From the IMG/VR virus record IMGVR_UViG_3300035120_000025, positions 1 through 21,939 of that record: a DNA stretch of 21,939 nucleotides; one strand, given 5' to 3'. Positions 6,549 to 14,953 of the stretch are shown here, in pieces. The notes under the pieces were generated by a model. That model searched no databases. It saw only the letters and a list, made by a program, of their open reading frames with translations, and was not told where the DNA came from. The DNA is from a virus. Position numbers and translations under genes: made by a program. Position 1 is the first letter of the stretch, and every line of letters begins with the position of its first letter.

Positions 6549-8954
6549 ATGCTATTTCCGAACCAAATTCTAAAGCAGCGAACGGCTAAGTCTCGTCTCA
6601 AGAGCCTCACGCTGAAAGGTTTTGGCGGAGGCTTGAACGCCGTTGACGACGAATATAGTATGGCTCCGCGGTTTGCTGTCACTCTGAAGAATTTCAGACG
6701 CGCTCCATCTGGTGGCCAACAACTACGATATGGTAGTAGTTGGTTTGCCGATGTAGCAGCTTCATTACCTGCAGGTGGAACAATTCTAGACAAGATATAC
6801 TTCAATGGCCGTTTGATTGTTGTCGCCACATCAGGGAACATCGTAACCGTTTCCGATTCAGGTGTTGTAACGACTATTTGGAGCACTGCGATTGCTGCGT
6901 TGTTGCCTGGTGCTCCGTCGGCATGGGGCTCAGCATTCACGACCGTCAACTTCGTGCCGTTTAAGGATACACTGATAATCCATAACGGTAAGGATAAGCC
7001 GCTATCGATATCTAGCGTGTTTAAGGTTACTTATTTGCAAGACCTTGCGACAGGGAGCAACGTCAATGTACCAATCGGTAAGTATGGATGCGTCGCCAGC
7101 AATTACCACTGCGTCGGTGGTATTCCTGGCAGTCCTACTACTATCTACATTACTGCAGTTGGTACAAGTGGTACATTCCCTGGTGATCCTGTCCCGAACG
7201 ATGCAATCAGCATTGACGTGGGTGCGTACGCGCCTCAAGGGGCCGTGTCAATTCGCGGAATGATCGGTTTTCGCTCGTATCTGATTATATTCTTTCAGGG
7301 TCAGACTATTCTTGTGACGCTTGGCGTATACAATGCGTCAGGTATACATTCACCTACGTTTCCTGATACGCTGCCCAAGTTCGGTCTTCTCGGGCATCGG
7401 TGTATGACATTTATCGAACAAGAATTGATCTTCGCCGGACTTGATGGTTTCAGCGACGCCAAGCGAAATCTGTTCAGTGGCTTGATTAATTCACAGCATG
7501 TCAGTGATCGTATCGAGCCGTTGTACCGATCAATTATCGGTAACTTGACCGACTTGCAACAGCTTGAACAATGCTTTATGGTTTACGATTCGCTATGGCA
7601 TGACACGATTTTGTTCAATCCGAATGGGCGTTGCCTAGTCCATACTGGCAGTACAGGATTGCATTACGATGCATGGTCAGAATTTAATTTCCCCACAAAT
7701 TGGTCATGCGCGTGTCAATCGTTCTTAGGACGTGTGTTCTACTCGACGGGCACAAAGATATTCCAGCACGGAAATGCTGTCTTTGCAAATGAGAATTATC
7801 ACGCTGATCGGATGAATGACCGTGATAAGAATTGGGCGAGAAGTACAGTATTTACGGCTGGTCAACTTGTGCGTAGTATGGTGACGAACGTCGCGTTGCA
7901 GTCTGATACATTCAACGTAGCGCCTTGGACTATTACCGCCGCGACAGTTCTATGGGCGCCCAACACGATTGATCCGCTAAATAGCAATAATGCATGGCTG
8001 CTTAAGGAAGATACTACGATTGGCTCGCAGCATAAACTGGACCAACTTGTAACAGTCGTCGCCGGTGTAACGTATACGCGATCTATTTATTTGAAGAACA
8101 ACGCTGGCAAGACTTATGTCTCGCTTCGAGCTTATTCCAATCCGACGACGGCGACTGGTGTCACTGTTAGATTTAATTTAGTCACGGGCGAGTTCGATTT
8201 ACCTACGGTTGCTGGAACAGCTACACAAAGCTATAACGCCATTCAGATGTTGAACGGTTGGTGGCGTGTGAGTCACACCATAAATATGAACAACGCCGAA
8301 ACGGGAGTGTATTTGCGTCTGTCCTTGTTGCAAGGCGATGGGTCGTCAGACGCAAGTATATATGACGGCGACGGAACGACTGGCGTAGTCATATTCGGCA
8401 ATCAGTTGGAAGCCAGCCAGAGCATGGGGGCGTACGTTCCAACTACTACGGCAGCAGTTACAGGCGACGGAGCCAAGAGCTATACTTGCAGTGTGAGTCA
8501 TACCAGCGGAACAACTTCGATGGCTGACGACATAGCAGCCAATCCTTCGTGGTGGGCGATATACAATGGTATTTCAATTCCGTTCGAGATGGAATTGCCT
8601 TGGATGTCCGGCCGTGAGCCGATGAAAATTAAGCAGTTACGTTTCGTTGCAGCAACTGCAATTGGAGTAGCTAGATTCACTGTCGAAGTCTATGTGGATG
8701 GACTCTACAAAGACGACAATGGCAACATAATGTATAATCCTGCATTGATGGTTGAGTTCGTTGGTAACTCCATGCGAGGATTTGGCTATGACGACGGTCC
8801 TTACGGCGGCGGACGTGTGGCAGACGATCCCAGGCTATGGGGATTCCCTGTCAAGTTCAAAATCCTAAAGGTTAAGGTGTTCGGAACATCTACGAAAACC
8901 TTACAGGTTAACGACTTCTCCTTCCTGTATTCAGAGGGGCAGTACAAACGATGA
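6549..8954 (+). CDS. Tail nozzle/hub protein (T7 gp12/P22 gp10-like) with an inserted carbohydrate-binding-like region
   Basis: This 801-residue protein probably forms the nozzle below the adaptor. The N-terminal part (about 1-430) shows GFGGGLNAVDDEYSMAPRFAVTLKNFR, the usual opening of this family, followed by repeated beta strands (RLIVVATSGNIVTV, LIIFFQGQTILV, ELIFAGLDGFSDAKRNLFSG) consistent with a beta-propeller. Residues about 447-641 look foreign to the fold. They start NVALQSDTFNVAPW and continue with YTRSIYLKNNAGKTYVSLRAY and NGWWRVSHTINM, the pattern of jelly-roll carbohydrate-binding modules common in tail proteins. A short Trp-containing piece (NPSWWAIYNG, near 660-670) follows, then the typical nozzle C-terminus (IKQLRF to NDFSFLYSEGQYKR). 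The start has no clear ribosome site. The end overlaps the fibre gene by ATGA. Confidence 0.75.
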   Translation: MLFPNQILKQRTAKSRLKSLTLKGFGGGLNAVDDEYSMAPRFAVTLKNFRRAPSGGQQLRYGSSWFADVAASLPAGGTILDKIYFNGRLIVVATSGNIVTVSDSGVVTTIWSTAIAALLPGAPSAWGSAFTTVNFVPFKDTLIIHNGKDKPLSISSVFKVTYLQDLATGSNVNVPIGKYGCVASNYHCVGGIPGSPTTIYITAVGTSGTFPGDPVPNDAISIDVGAYAPQGAVSIRGMIGFRSYLIIFFQGQTILVTLGVYNASGIHSPTFPDTLPKFGLLGHRCMTFIEQELIFAGLDGFSDAKRNLFSGLINSQHVSDRIEPLYRSIIGNLTDLQQLEQCFMVYDSLWHDTILFNPNGRCLVHTGSTGLHYDAWSEFNFPTNWSCACQSFLGRVFYSTGTKIFQHGNAVFANENYHADRMNDRDKNWARSTVFTAGQLVRSMVTNVALQSDTFNVAPWTITAATVLWAPNTIDPLNSNNAWLLKEDTTIGSQHKLDQLVTVVAGVTYTRSIYLKNNAGKTYVSLRAYSNPTTATGVTVRFNLVTGEFDLPTVAGTATQSYNAIQMLNGWWRVSHTINMNNAETGVYLRLSLLQGDGSSDASIYDGDGTTGVVIFGNQLEASQSMGAYVPTTTAAVTGDGAKSYTCSVSHTSGTTSMADDIAANPSWWAIYNGISIPFEMELPWMSGREPMKIKQLRFVAATAIGVARFTVEVYVDGLYKDDNGNIMYNPALMVEFVGNSMRGFGYDDGPYGGGRVADDPRLWGFPVKFKILKVKVFGTSTKTLQVNDFSFLYSEGQYKR
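8266..8278. repeat. 13-bp inverted repeat inside the nozzle gene, copy 1
   Basis: GTGTGAGTCACAC is an exact and fully symmetrical copy. It is read R-V-S-H-T at residues 573-577, inside the carbohydrate-binding-like insertion. Confidence 0.7.
8491..8503. repeat. 13-bp inverted repeat inside the nozzle gene, copy 2
   Basis: GTGTGAGTCATAC has one mismatch to the consensus. It is read S-V-S-H-T from residue 648, just after the end of the carbohydrate-binding-like insertion and in the same frame as copy 1. Confidence 0.55.
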
Positions 8955-10918
8955 CCACGCACTACACAAAATACTTTCGATTTCCAGTCCCTGACTTCAT
9001 GTCGGAGCCATGGGTTACGCAATTATCTGCTACGTTCGACTCAATCGACGCGCAGATGTACGGCGTTATGGCCGTTGCCGGAATGATGAATTGGATAAAT
9101 TCGACAAGTTATGCTGTCGGCGACGTGGCGATTGACTCGGATTTAGGCACTGTTTGGTCTTGTCTAGTCGCTAACAACAGCGCCGCGGCACCGACGACAT
9201 TTGCACAAGATCGAGCTGCGCATCCGTCGTATTGGGGCTTTGGAGTCATCACGACAGGCACCGCAGCGACGATTTCGTACGCTAATGGCACAAGTGGATT
9301 GACAGCTACAAACGTTCAGGCTGCGATTGATGAAGTGGACGCTCGACTTGATCCAGTTGTGCCGAGTAATACTCCGCCACTAATGAACGGTCCCGCAGTA
9401 GTTGGTGTGAGTCAAACTTATGCTCGTGGTGATCACGGCCATCCTTCCGATACGTCTCGTGCTTCGATAACGTATGTTGACGCACAGGATGCGACGAAAG
9501 CACCAATAGCATCACCTACGTTTACAGGTGTTCCGAGAGCACCAACGCCAGCTTTGGCAACCAATGATACTACTATCGCTACTACTGCGTTCGTTGCAGG
9601 TTCGATTGGTGGAAGTGGAATGCCTGCACCAGGTAACGCTAATCCTATAATGGACGGTCCTGCTGCTCCCGGTATTTCGAATTTATATTCTAGACAAGAT
9701 CACATTCATCCGAGCGACACATCTAAGGCGGCGGTCACCTACGTTGATTCACAGGATGCGCTGAAAGCTAGTATCACTTATGTCGATTCGCAAGATGCGT
9801 TGAAGGCTCCGATAGCCAGCCCGACGTTTACAGGTACGCCAGCCGCTCCAACACCTACGGCTGGTGACAGTTCAACAAAAGTTGCTACGACGGCGTTCGT
9901 AGGGACAACAGTTGTAGGGCGACCTGAGATTCTTTCGATCAATGGTGGAATGGACATAAGTCAAGAAAATGGTACGACTCCGGTAACTACAACAGGTAAA
10001 TATACTTGTGATGGATGGCTAATAAATTTTACTGGTACTATGACGTTAAGCGCGGCGCAATATACGAGTGGTGCTATAAATGGTATGCCTTGCTCTATAG
10101 GTATTGCTGTTACTACGGCACAGACAGTTATGGGAGCCGGTGATTTTGCGTTAGGTGCAGTTCAAAGAATGGAAGGATTGCGGACGCGGCGATTGGCGTG
10201 GGGCATTGCGAATCCTCAGCCTATATCGATAGGTTTCTGGACGGCACATCATCGAACTGGCATTTATAGTGTAGCAGTTCGTAACCTTGCCAGCAATCGT
10301 TCTTATGTTGCAACCTATACTCAGGCTGTCTCAGATGTCTATCAATATAATACCATAACTATTCCAGGTGATACGACAGGAACTTGGAATACAGATAACA
10401 CCCTTGGTATAGAAATTGATTTTGCAATGGCTTGCGGAACCACGTATACAGCACCGTCGGCTAATAATTGGTTGGCAGGTAATTACGTTGCGGCGCCTGG
10501 GCAAGTTAACGCTGTCGCTGCAACGTCGGATGTGTTTCGCATAACTGGGATTATTGTGGTTCCGGGAACGATTTTACCAGCAAGTGGACAACAGGCGATA
10601 GTGTTGCCGACTTACGATCAAGAGCTTGCAGCGTGCCAACGTTACTTTCAATGGATACCGTTTAGCTTAGGTTTCTATGCGCAGGTAGCAGGTGCCTTCA
10701 CGATCGCTGGGATGTCGCTTCCTGTCACAATGCGTGGAGCACCTACAATTGGTGCAATCGGCGTTGATCCAACCGTATCGGGTAGTGGATCAGCCAATGT
10801 AGGAGGTACGACTATAGACTGTATAACACTTTACGGTGTTAGACAAGTTTTGACCTCTTCGATAATAGGAAATTCATACGTAAATGGTTATCGTGCATCG
10901 GCGAATGCAAGGCTCTAG
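8951..10918 (+). CDS. Tail fibre / receptor-binding protein
   Basis: This 655-residue protein has the modular build of a tail fibre. Residues 1-40 (KYFRFPVPDFMSEPWVTQL) are the probable virion-attachment end. Residues about 48-95 (W48, YAVGDV, W95) resemble small CBM5/12-type carbohydrate-binding folds. Two shaft units follow, 147-215 and 236-317. Each holds an H-x-H motif (DHGHP at 161-165; H251-I-H253-P), a TYVDxQDA segment, APIASPTFTG and an ATTAFV end, a known tail-fibre repeat style. H-x-H motifs bind metal in some fibres such as the T4 gp37 tip. Unit 2 carries an extra 13-residue tandem copy (T263 and T276 starts). Residues about 325-655, beginning ILSINGGMDISQENG, are the likely receptor-binding head. 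Translation is coupled to the nozzle gene by an ATGA overlap, with AGAGGGG at 8933-8939. Confidence 0.85.
   Translation: MTTHYTKYFRFPVPDFMSEPWVTQLSATFDSIDAQMYGVMAVAGMMNWINSTSYAVGDVAIDSDLGTVWSCLVANNSAAAPTTFAQDRAAHPSYWGFGVITTGTAATISYANGTSGLTATNVQAAIDEVDARLDPVVPSNTPPLMNGPAVVGVSQTYARGDHGHPSDTSRASITYVDAQDATKAPIASPTFTGVPRAPTPALATNDTTIATTAFVAGSIGGSGMPAPGNANPIMDGPAAPGISNLYSRQDHIHPSDTSKAAVTYVDSQDALKASITYVDSQDALKAPIASPTFTGTPAAPTPTAGDSSTKVATTAFVGTTVVGRPEILSINGGMDISQENGTTPVTTTGKYTCDGWLINFTGTMTLSAAQYTSGAINGMPCSIGIAVTTAQTVMGAGDFALGAVQRMEGLRTRRLAWGIANPQPISIGFWTAHHRTGIYSVAVRNLASNRSYVATYTQAVSDVYQYNTITIPGDTTGTWNTDNTLGIEIDFAMACGTTYTAPSANNWLAGNYVAAPGQVNAVAATSDVFRITGIIVVPGTILPASGQQAIVLPTYDQELAACQRYFQWIPFSLGFYAQVAGAFTIAGMSLPVTMRGAPTIGAIGVDPTVSGSGSANVGGTTIDCITLYGVRQVLTSSIIGNSYVNGYRASANARL
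9405..9417. repeat. 13-bp inverted repeat inside the tail fibre gene
   Basis: GTGTGAGTCAAAC is an exact copy, read G152-V-S-Q-T156 in shaft unit 1. The matching place in unit 2 (G241-I-S-N-L245) encodes a similar peptide with unrelated bases, so the protein does not require the exact DNA sequence. Confidence 0.75.
9737..9814 (+). repeat. 39-bp tandem duplication in the fibre shaft
   Basis: Two adjacent 13-residue units (TYVDSQDALKA followed by a two-residue spacer) start at 9737 and 9776. A third related unit lies in shaft unit 1 near 9470. The two copies differ at many synonymous positions, so this is an old duplication kept at the protein level rather than a recent slip. Confidence 0.6.
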
Positions 10919-10932
10919 ATACCGAGGCTATC

Positions 10933-11454
10933 ATGACCGACAAATCTGAAACGCGCAAAACGCACTTACGCCGATTCACCGAGACGGATATTCCTGACCT
11001 CGTGAAGGCAGCATGTGTCTTTGTTCCAATGTTGCCTAACTATAAAGGTGCATCTGTAGACCCGACTCGTATCGAATTTCTGCTTAGAAACAACCTCACG
11101 AACGACGGCGCAATTACAGTTTTTATACTTTTGAACGACGCAGAAGAGCTTGTCGGTGGCATTATGGCATACTGTGTTCCTCTTTTGTTCTCATGGGAAC
11201 TGGTCACAAACGACGTTTTTCTGTATATTGTGCCTGAATATCGGTCGATTTTGAACCTTCAGAAGCTCACTTTGGCCTATCGCGACTGGGCCATAGCACG
11301 CAGGGCGAAGCTAATTCAGGCAAGTCATACGGGAGGATTGCATGAAGAAGGAATGGAACGTTACCTCAAAAGCATAGGCTTTGAGCCTGTCGGTAAGCTT
11401 TATCATCTAAACCGCCTCAAAATGAAGCCGAGTACGACTCAAACTCAGGAGTAG
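10933..11454 (+). CDS. GNAT-family N-acetyltransferase-like protein
   Basis: This 173-residue protein has the length and order of a single GNAT domain. It has an opening strand and helix with HLRRFTETDIPDLVKAA, then a central strand pair (AITVFILLNDAEELVGGIMAYCV). The acetyl-CoA-binding region follows around residues 85-110 (SWELVTNDVFLYIVPEYRS), though the Q/RxxGxG/A loop is poorly conserved (SILNLQKL). The closing part ends GMERYLKSIGFEPVGKLYHLN, which is typical of the family. Such genes are common in the tail module of short-tailed phages, where the substrate is usually unknown; modifying a virion or host protein is possible. It starts 15 bases after the fibre gene with GAGG at 10924-10927. 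Its stop codon lies inside the ribosome site region of the next gene. Confidence 0.75.
   Translation: MTDKSETRKTHLRRFTETDIPDLVKAACVFVPMLPNYKGASVDPTRIEFLLRNNLTNDGAITVFILLNDAEELVGGIMAYCVPLLFSWELVTNDVFLYIVPEYRSILNLQKLTLAYRDWAIARRAKLIQASHTGGLHEEGMERYLKSIGFEPVGKLYHLNRLKMKPSTTQTQE
11432..11444. promoter_or_regulatory. Two-mismatch 13-bp repeat before the 11459 gene
   Basis: GTACGACTCAAAC has an intact right half-site and core but two changes in the left arm. It lies within the last codons of the acetyltransferase gene, 14 bases before the next ATG and just before AGGAG (11447-11451). This is the usual spacing for the junction copies, which supports it being a real site. Confidence 0.6.
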
Positions 11455-11458
11455 TAAA

Positions 11459-12370
11459 ATGTCAGCACCATCCATGCCTCCGGACAACAGCGCACAAGTC
11501 GAGTCGATGAAGGAAGCAGAAGCTGCACGACAGCAACAAATTCAAGATGCTAAAGACGCGCAGACCAAAGCTGATCTTGCGGCTCTGCGTGGCTCTTCGG
11601 CTACTGCTGGTCGGGCTTCTGCGCAAGACTTCTTCGCGCAACAGGGACTCGATCCTAGTGAATATCAATCAAGTATTGATGCCAGAATTGCATCAACACT
11701 TGCTGGTATCTCGCCAACTGATCCGAATCCGGGGGCGTCGTTTAGTGGTATAGGTCAACAAATCTATGATGCCGACACTGCTGCGGCGCAAGCAAAAGCA
11801 GGACGAGGCATTGATGCATTGTTCTCTCCGAACTACGGTGCGTCTAAAGCTCCATTCAGCATCATGGACCCATACGTGGCTGGCATCGATGCAACGCAAC
11901 GTTCGGCTGCTGATGCAATCATTCAGAATATGCTATCACGCGGTGTTATTACTCCCGCGGGTCAGACATCAGCGGAAGCCGAACTCACTCGTCAAGACCC
12001 TGGTGTGCTAGCAACGATTAGATCGGCAGGTACTGGTCTTGTTTCGTCGGAGCAACAAGCTCTTGATGACATCGCGAACAAAGGACGTACATCGGCACAG
12101 ACTCTAAAACTAGGTACTAGATTCGATCCTAACACGTTCGGCACGCAGGCTGATCAGAACTTTAGTGACTTTATGAGAGACTTCAATACGTCACTACAGG
12201 GCAAGATCGGCTCCGCGAACTTGTTTAACACACAGGGTCTGGCTGCCATCGCTGGTGCTGGTCAAGGTGCGCAGAACCTACCGTTCGATCCTACTGCACA
12301 GGCCGGTGTCATCGATCCGAACGCGCAGGCGACTAACAAGACCACGCCGACGACATCCGCAGTGTTCTAA
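11459..12370 (+). CDS. Ala/Gln-rich virion-type protein, possible internal (ejection) protein
   Basis: This 303-residue protein was not recognised. It begins with a charged, Ala/Gln-rich helix (residues 15-45, probably coiled coil: EAEAARQQQIQDAKDAQTKADL), followed by Ala/Gly/Ser/Gln-rich segments predicted to be largely helical or flexible. There is no signal peptide, membrane segment or catalytic motif. Lying after the tail genes and before the giant lysin-bearing protein, it occupies the place where short-tailed phages encode internal virion proteins ejected with the DNA. That role is inferred from location and composition. AGGAG (11447-11451) is 7 bases before the ATG. Confidence 0.6.
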   Translation: MSAPSMPPDNSAQVESMKEAEAARQQQIQDAKDAQTKADLAALRGSSATAGRASAQDFFAQQGLDPSEYQSSIDARIASTLAGISPTDPNPGASFSGIGQQIYDADTAAAQAKAGRGIDALFSPNYGASKAPFSIMDPYVAGIDATQRSAADAIIQNMLSRGVITPAGQTSAEAELTRQDPGVLATIRSAGTGLVSSEQQALDDIANKGRTSAQTLKLGTRFDPNTFGTQADQNFSDFMRDFNTSLQGKIGSANLFNTQGLAAIAGAGQGAQNLPFDPTAQAGVIDPNAQATNKTTPTTSAVF

Positions 12371-12383
12371 GTGTGAGTCAAAC
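12371..12383. promoter_or_regulatory. 13-bp inverted repeat directly before the 12386 gene
   Basis: GTGTGAGTCAAAC is an exact copy starting right after the preceding stop codon. It ends two bases before the ATG at 12386, the same layout as at 6534. No separate Shine-Dalgarno is visible. The following bases AACTCATG match the very start of the window. Confidence 0.8.
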
Positions 12384-12385
12384 TC

Positions 12386-13894
12386 ATGGCCAAGAAAAGC
12401 GGTTTCGGGCTGCCGAGTATCTTCGAATTAGGTCGAGGGCAGCAACAGCAGCAGCCTCAAGAACTACCGCCGCCACCCAAAGGGTACAGATACGTGCCGC
12501 TCAATGCTGCGGCACGTAACGCGCATCCTGAATTGTTACTTCCACAGGATTCGTATGCAGTCACGCCTCGCGGAACGGTTCCAGGGACCGTACCAAAGGA
12601 CGCTATAAACATCCCAGGTACTGTGGGTGGGAGTCAACGTTACCAGTACAAGTTCCCTGCACATACACCAGAAGGCATTAAAGAACGCGCAGCGGAACAT
12701 GACCGACTGCTACAACAACAACAAGAACTGCGTGGCTTAGGCGTTAAGGAAGGTGGTCAGCGCGCAACTCGTGCCGGAGGTACTTCTGGCGTTCCAGGAT
12801 TGCCTCCACCAACAACGTCAACAGGACAACCTGGACAACCCGGGGAACAGCCACACGTTCCGCTGAGTTATCAACTACCAGCAGTATTGGCAATGTACGC
12901 TGGCAATAATCCTGCGAGTGGTCAGTATTCGGATGCACTGATCAAACGTATGATGAAGGGAGACTATAACCTAGCCGAAACCGTAGGCATGGATCAACCC
13001 TTCTTGAAGACTAAAGCAGGAATAGCGTACCAGTCGAAGCATGGCTATCCGTCGTACGAAGGTGAGCCTATCGATCTCACGGATGCTGAAAGACGTGCTT
13101 CTGGATTACGGGAACAGAAATTTCTAGAGTCACAGTGGAAGGCGGAAAATCCTGATTTCATAGCTATGGGTAGCGAAAGAAATCCAACACACGCTGTAGC
13201 CACAACTGCGGATTACGAGCAGCCGTCTCCTACAATCAGCGGTCCTGAGAAGTACAAATTAGTGCCTGGGAACACGGTGCCTGTAGGGCGAAACCAGAAC
13301 CCTACATGGCTGCCGCAAGTGTTAGCCGGTTACAACGCTTCACGTATGACGATACCACGCGAATACGCACCCCCCGACACGCCTCCACGAAGTATGTCTT
13401 CATGGGTGCCGGAGATAATACGAAGGATGTACGAATCGCCTCCGGCCCCTCCGCCGTCAAATAGAATGAGCGAACAGCCCCATGCGGTTCCAGGAATGTC
13501 GGAGGCAATGCTAACTGAATTGTTATCGCGAGTCAATCGTGTAGCTGAACCCCTCCCGAGTAGCATGGCTGAGACTTCTGCACGAGCCATTAACAACAAT
13601 TTGGCGGAATACGGGATCATTCCTCGAGCAGCACAAGTACCTGTGCCAACACCAAGTGTGAGTCAAACTCCACCAGTCGTTACGCCGGAGAGCGGCAAAT
13701 CAATGATTGTGCCACAAGTATTAAAGGACATGTACGAGAAGATGAATGCTCCACCTGATCCTACGAAATTCGACCTGTCCAATCCAAAGTATAACGAACA
13801 GCGTTACGATCCGCTTATCGAAAGTAATTTGCCTGCTACTCCACAGGAAACACCGGAAGAGACACATAACAAGTTAGACGAAGAGGAACAATAG
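12386..13894 (+). CDS. Proline/glutamine-rich low-complexity protein of unknown function
   Basis: This 502-residue protein was not recognised. It is rich in Pro, Gln and Gly along its length, with poly-Gln (residues about 18-25) and Pro-rich linkers near 140-150 and 350-365. Two similar short motifs, YQLPAVLAMYAGNNPASG near 162 and WLPQVLAGYNASRM near 308, are followed by further LPQVL/PQVLKDMYE and VPEIIRRMYE variants. These repeated '[VI]PxVLxxMY' elements spaced through disordered sequence look like short helical binding motifs. No enzyme signature is seen. An internal virion or tether role is a guess from context. The start lacks a clear ribosome site. An exact copy of the 13-bp repeat lies at 13656-13668. 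Confidence 0.6.
   Translation: MAKKSGFGLPSIFELGRGQQQQQPQELPPPPKGYRYVPLNAAARNAHPELLLPQDSYAVTPRGTVPGTVPKDAINIPGTVGGSQRYQYKFPAHTPEGIKERAAEHDRLLQQQQELRGLGVKEGGQRATRAGGTSGVPGLPPPTTSTGQPGQPGEQPHVPLSYQLPAVLAMYAGNNPASGQYSDALIKRMMKGDYNLAETVGMDQPFLKTKAGIAYQSKHGYPSYEGEPIDLTDAERRASGLREQKFLESQWKAENPDFIAMGSERNPTHAVATTADYEQPSPTISGPEKYKLVPGNTVPVGRNQNPTWLPQVLAGYNASRMTIPREYAPPDTPPRSMSSWVPEIIRRMYESPPAPPPSNRMSEQPHAVPGMSEAMLTELLSRVNRVAEPLPSSMAETSARAINNNLAEYGIIPRAAQVPVPTPSVSQTPPVVTPESGKSMIVPQVLKDMYEKMNAPPDPTKFDLSNPKYNEQRYDPLIESNLPATPQETPEETHNKLDEEEQ
13656..13668. repeat. 13-bp inverted repeat inside the Pro-rich gene
   Basis: GTGTGAGTCAAAC is an exact copy, read S424-V-S-Q-T in a Pro/Thr-rich linker (VPTPSVSQTPPVVTP). 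It has the same frame and sense as the copies in the fibre gene and the 15807 gene. Confidence 0.75.
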
Positions 13895-13896
13895 CC

Positions 13897-14943
13897 ATGG
13901 CTGAAATCTTAGGCGCAGTCGCTGGCTTAGCCGGAGCCGCTGCACAATCGCAATCCGCAGGTGAAGCTGCGATCATCAATCTAATGAACCTACGCTTTCA
14001 GGAGCGTAACGCTGCACAGCAATATGATCTGCAAACTGCTACACGTACCGATGCTTACGGTAATAAGCAACGGTACAATCGAGCGACAAATTCATGGGAA
14101 ACGGTTCTATCGCCTCTACAGGCTGAAATTATTTCCGCAGGTCAAAACGAACAACTGAAATCTCTTACTGTAGACGCGCGACGCAATCGACAAATTCTCG
14201 AAGATGCTGCCGCTCGCGGTGAAGCTGCAAAGCCTGACTACAATATTGCACTAGCAGGATTTCGTTACGATCAACCACCGAGTCGGGCTGCGCTCGAGGA
14301 CACACTTGCGTCAAAAATGCAACTTGCCAACCAAATGGCTTCGGGTAGGCAGGCTCAGGATGTTGGACGCACACTAATACGTCAAGGCCGAGGCGCTGAT
14401 CTCCCAGCCATACTAAAAGCCGCCGACGACGCACAGGGTCGTAACGTTGCAGCTAACCAACTAGAGGCTTACAAAGAATCAATACCGTTGGAGGCTTCTC
14501 TACAGCAACAGCACCAAAGCAAATACTTGCCAGTGCTGCAACAGTTGCAACAAACAATGATGCAGGGTGGTGGTGCTCCTATTCGGATGTCAGATACGCC
14601 ACAGGCACTATCTACGCTACAACAACAGCAGAGCCAAGGGATTCTGCAAGCGTTACAAAACTCGGCAGGCAATATTGGTAATGCTTACAATGCGTATGCG
14701 AAAGGCATTGCCGATACTGCACCAGACTTGAAGGGACTTGCATCACTGATTGGCGCGTTTAAGGGCAGTGGTGGCGGTGGTGGTGGTGGAAGTAGCGGTC
14801 AGCAACCGCAGTACGGACTTGTGCCTACTAGTGGTGGTGCCGATAGCGGTAATGTGTCAGGCGATACAGGTTTCGGGTTGAGCGATCAGCAGGCGTCCGA
14901 CACGTTTAGCAATTTCTTTAGCGGAGGCGATAGCAGTTTCTAA
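13897..14943 (+). CDS. Putative internal virion / DNA-ejection protein
   Basis: This 348-residue protein was not firmly recognised. It opens with a small-residue hydrophobic helix (AEILGAVAGLAGAAAQ, residues 2-17), then long amphipathic Ala/Gln/Arg-rich helices to about residue 285. It ends with an eight-Gly run (about 291-298) and a Gly/Ser/Asp-rich tail. This build of a short hydrophobic N-terminus, long helices and a flexible Gly tail resembles P22 gp7/gp20-like and other ejection proteins in character but not in identifiable sequence. It starts two bases after the preceding stop codon with AGAGG at 13882-13886, so the two genes are probably translationally coupled. Confidence 0.55.
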   Translation: MAEILGAVAGLAGAAAQSQSAGEAAIINLMNLRFQERNAAQQYDLQTATRTDAYGNKQRYNRATNSWETVLSPLQAEIISAGQNEQLKSLTVDARRNRQILEDAAARGEAAKPDYNIALAGFRYDQPPSRAALEDTLASKMQLANQMASGRQAQDVGRTLIRQGRGADLPAILKAADDAQGRNVAANQLEAYKESIPLEASLQQQHQSKYLPVLQQLQQTMMQGGGAPIRMSDTPQALSTLQQQQSQGILQALQNSAGNIGNAYNAYAKGIADTAPDLKGLASLIGAFKGSGGGGGGGSSGQQPQYGLVPTSGGADSGNVSGDTGFGLSDQQASDTFSNFFSGGDSSF

Positions 14944-14953
14944 TTTGGCTTTG

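Noticed and set aside
12627-12639. GTGGGAGTCAACG as another repeat copy.
   Set aside because: It has three mismatches in 13 bases. Only the core and the reading frame agree, so it cannot be told from chance.
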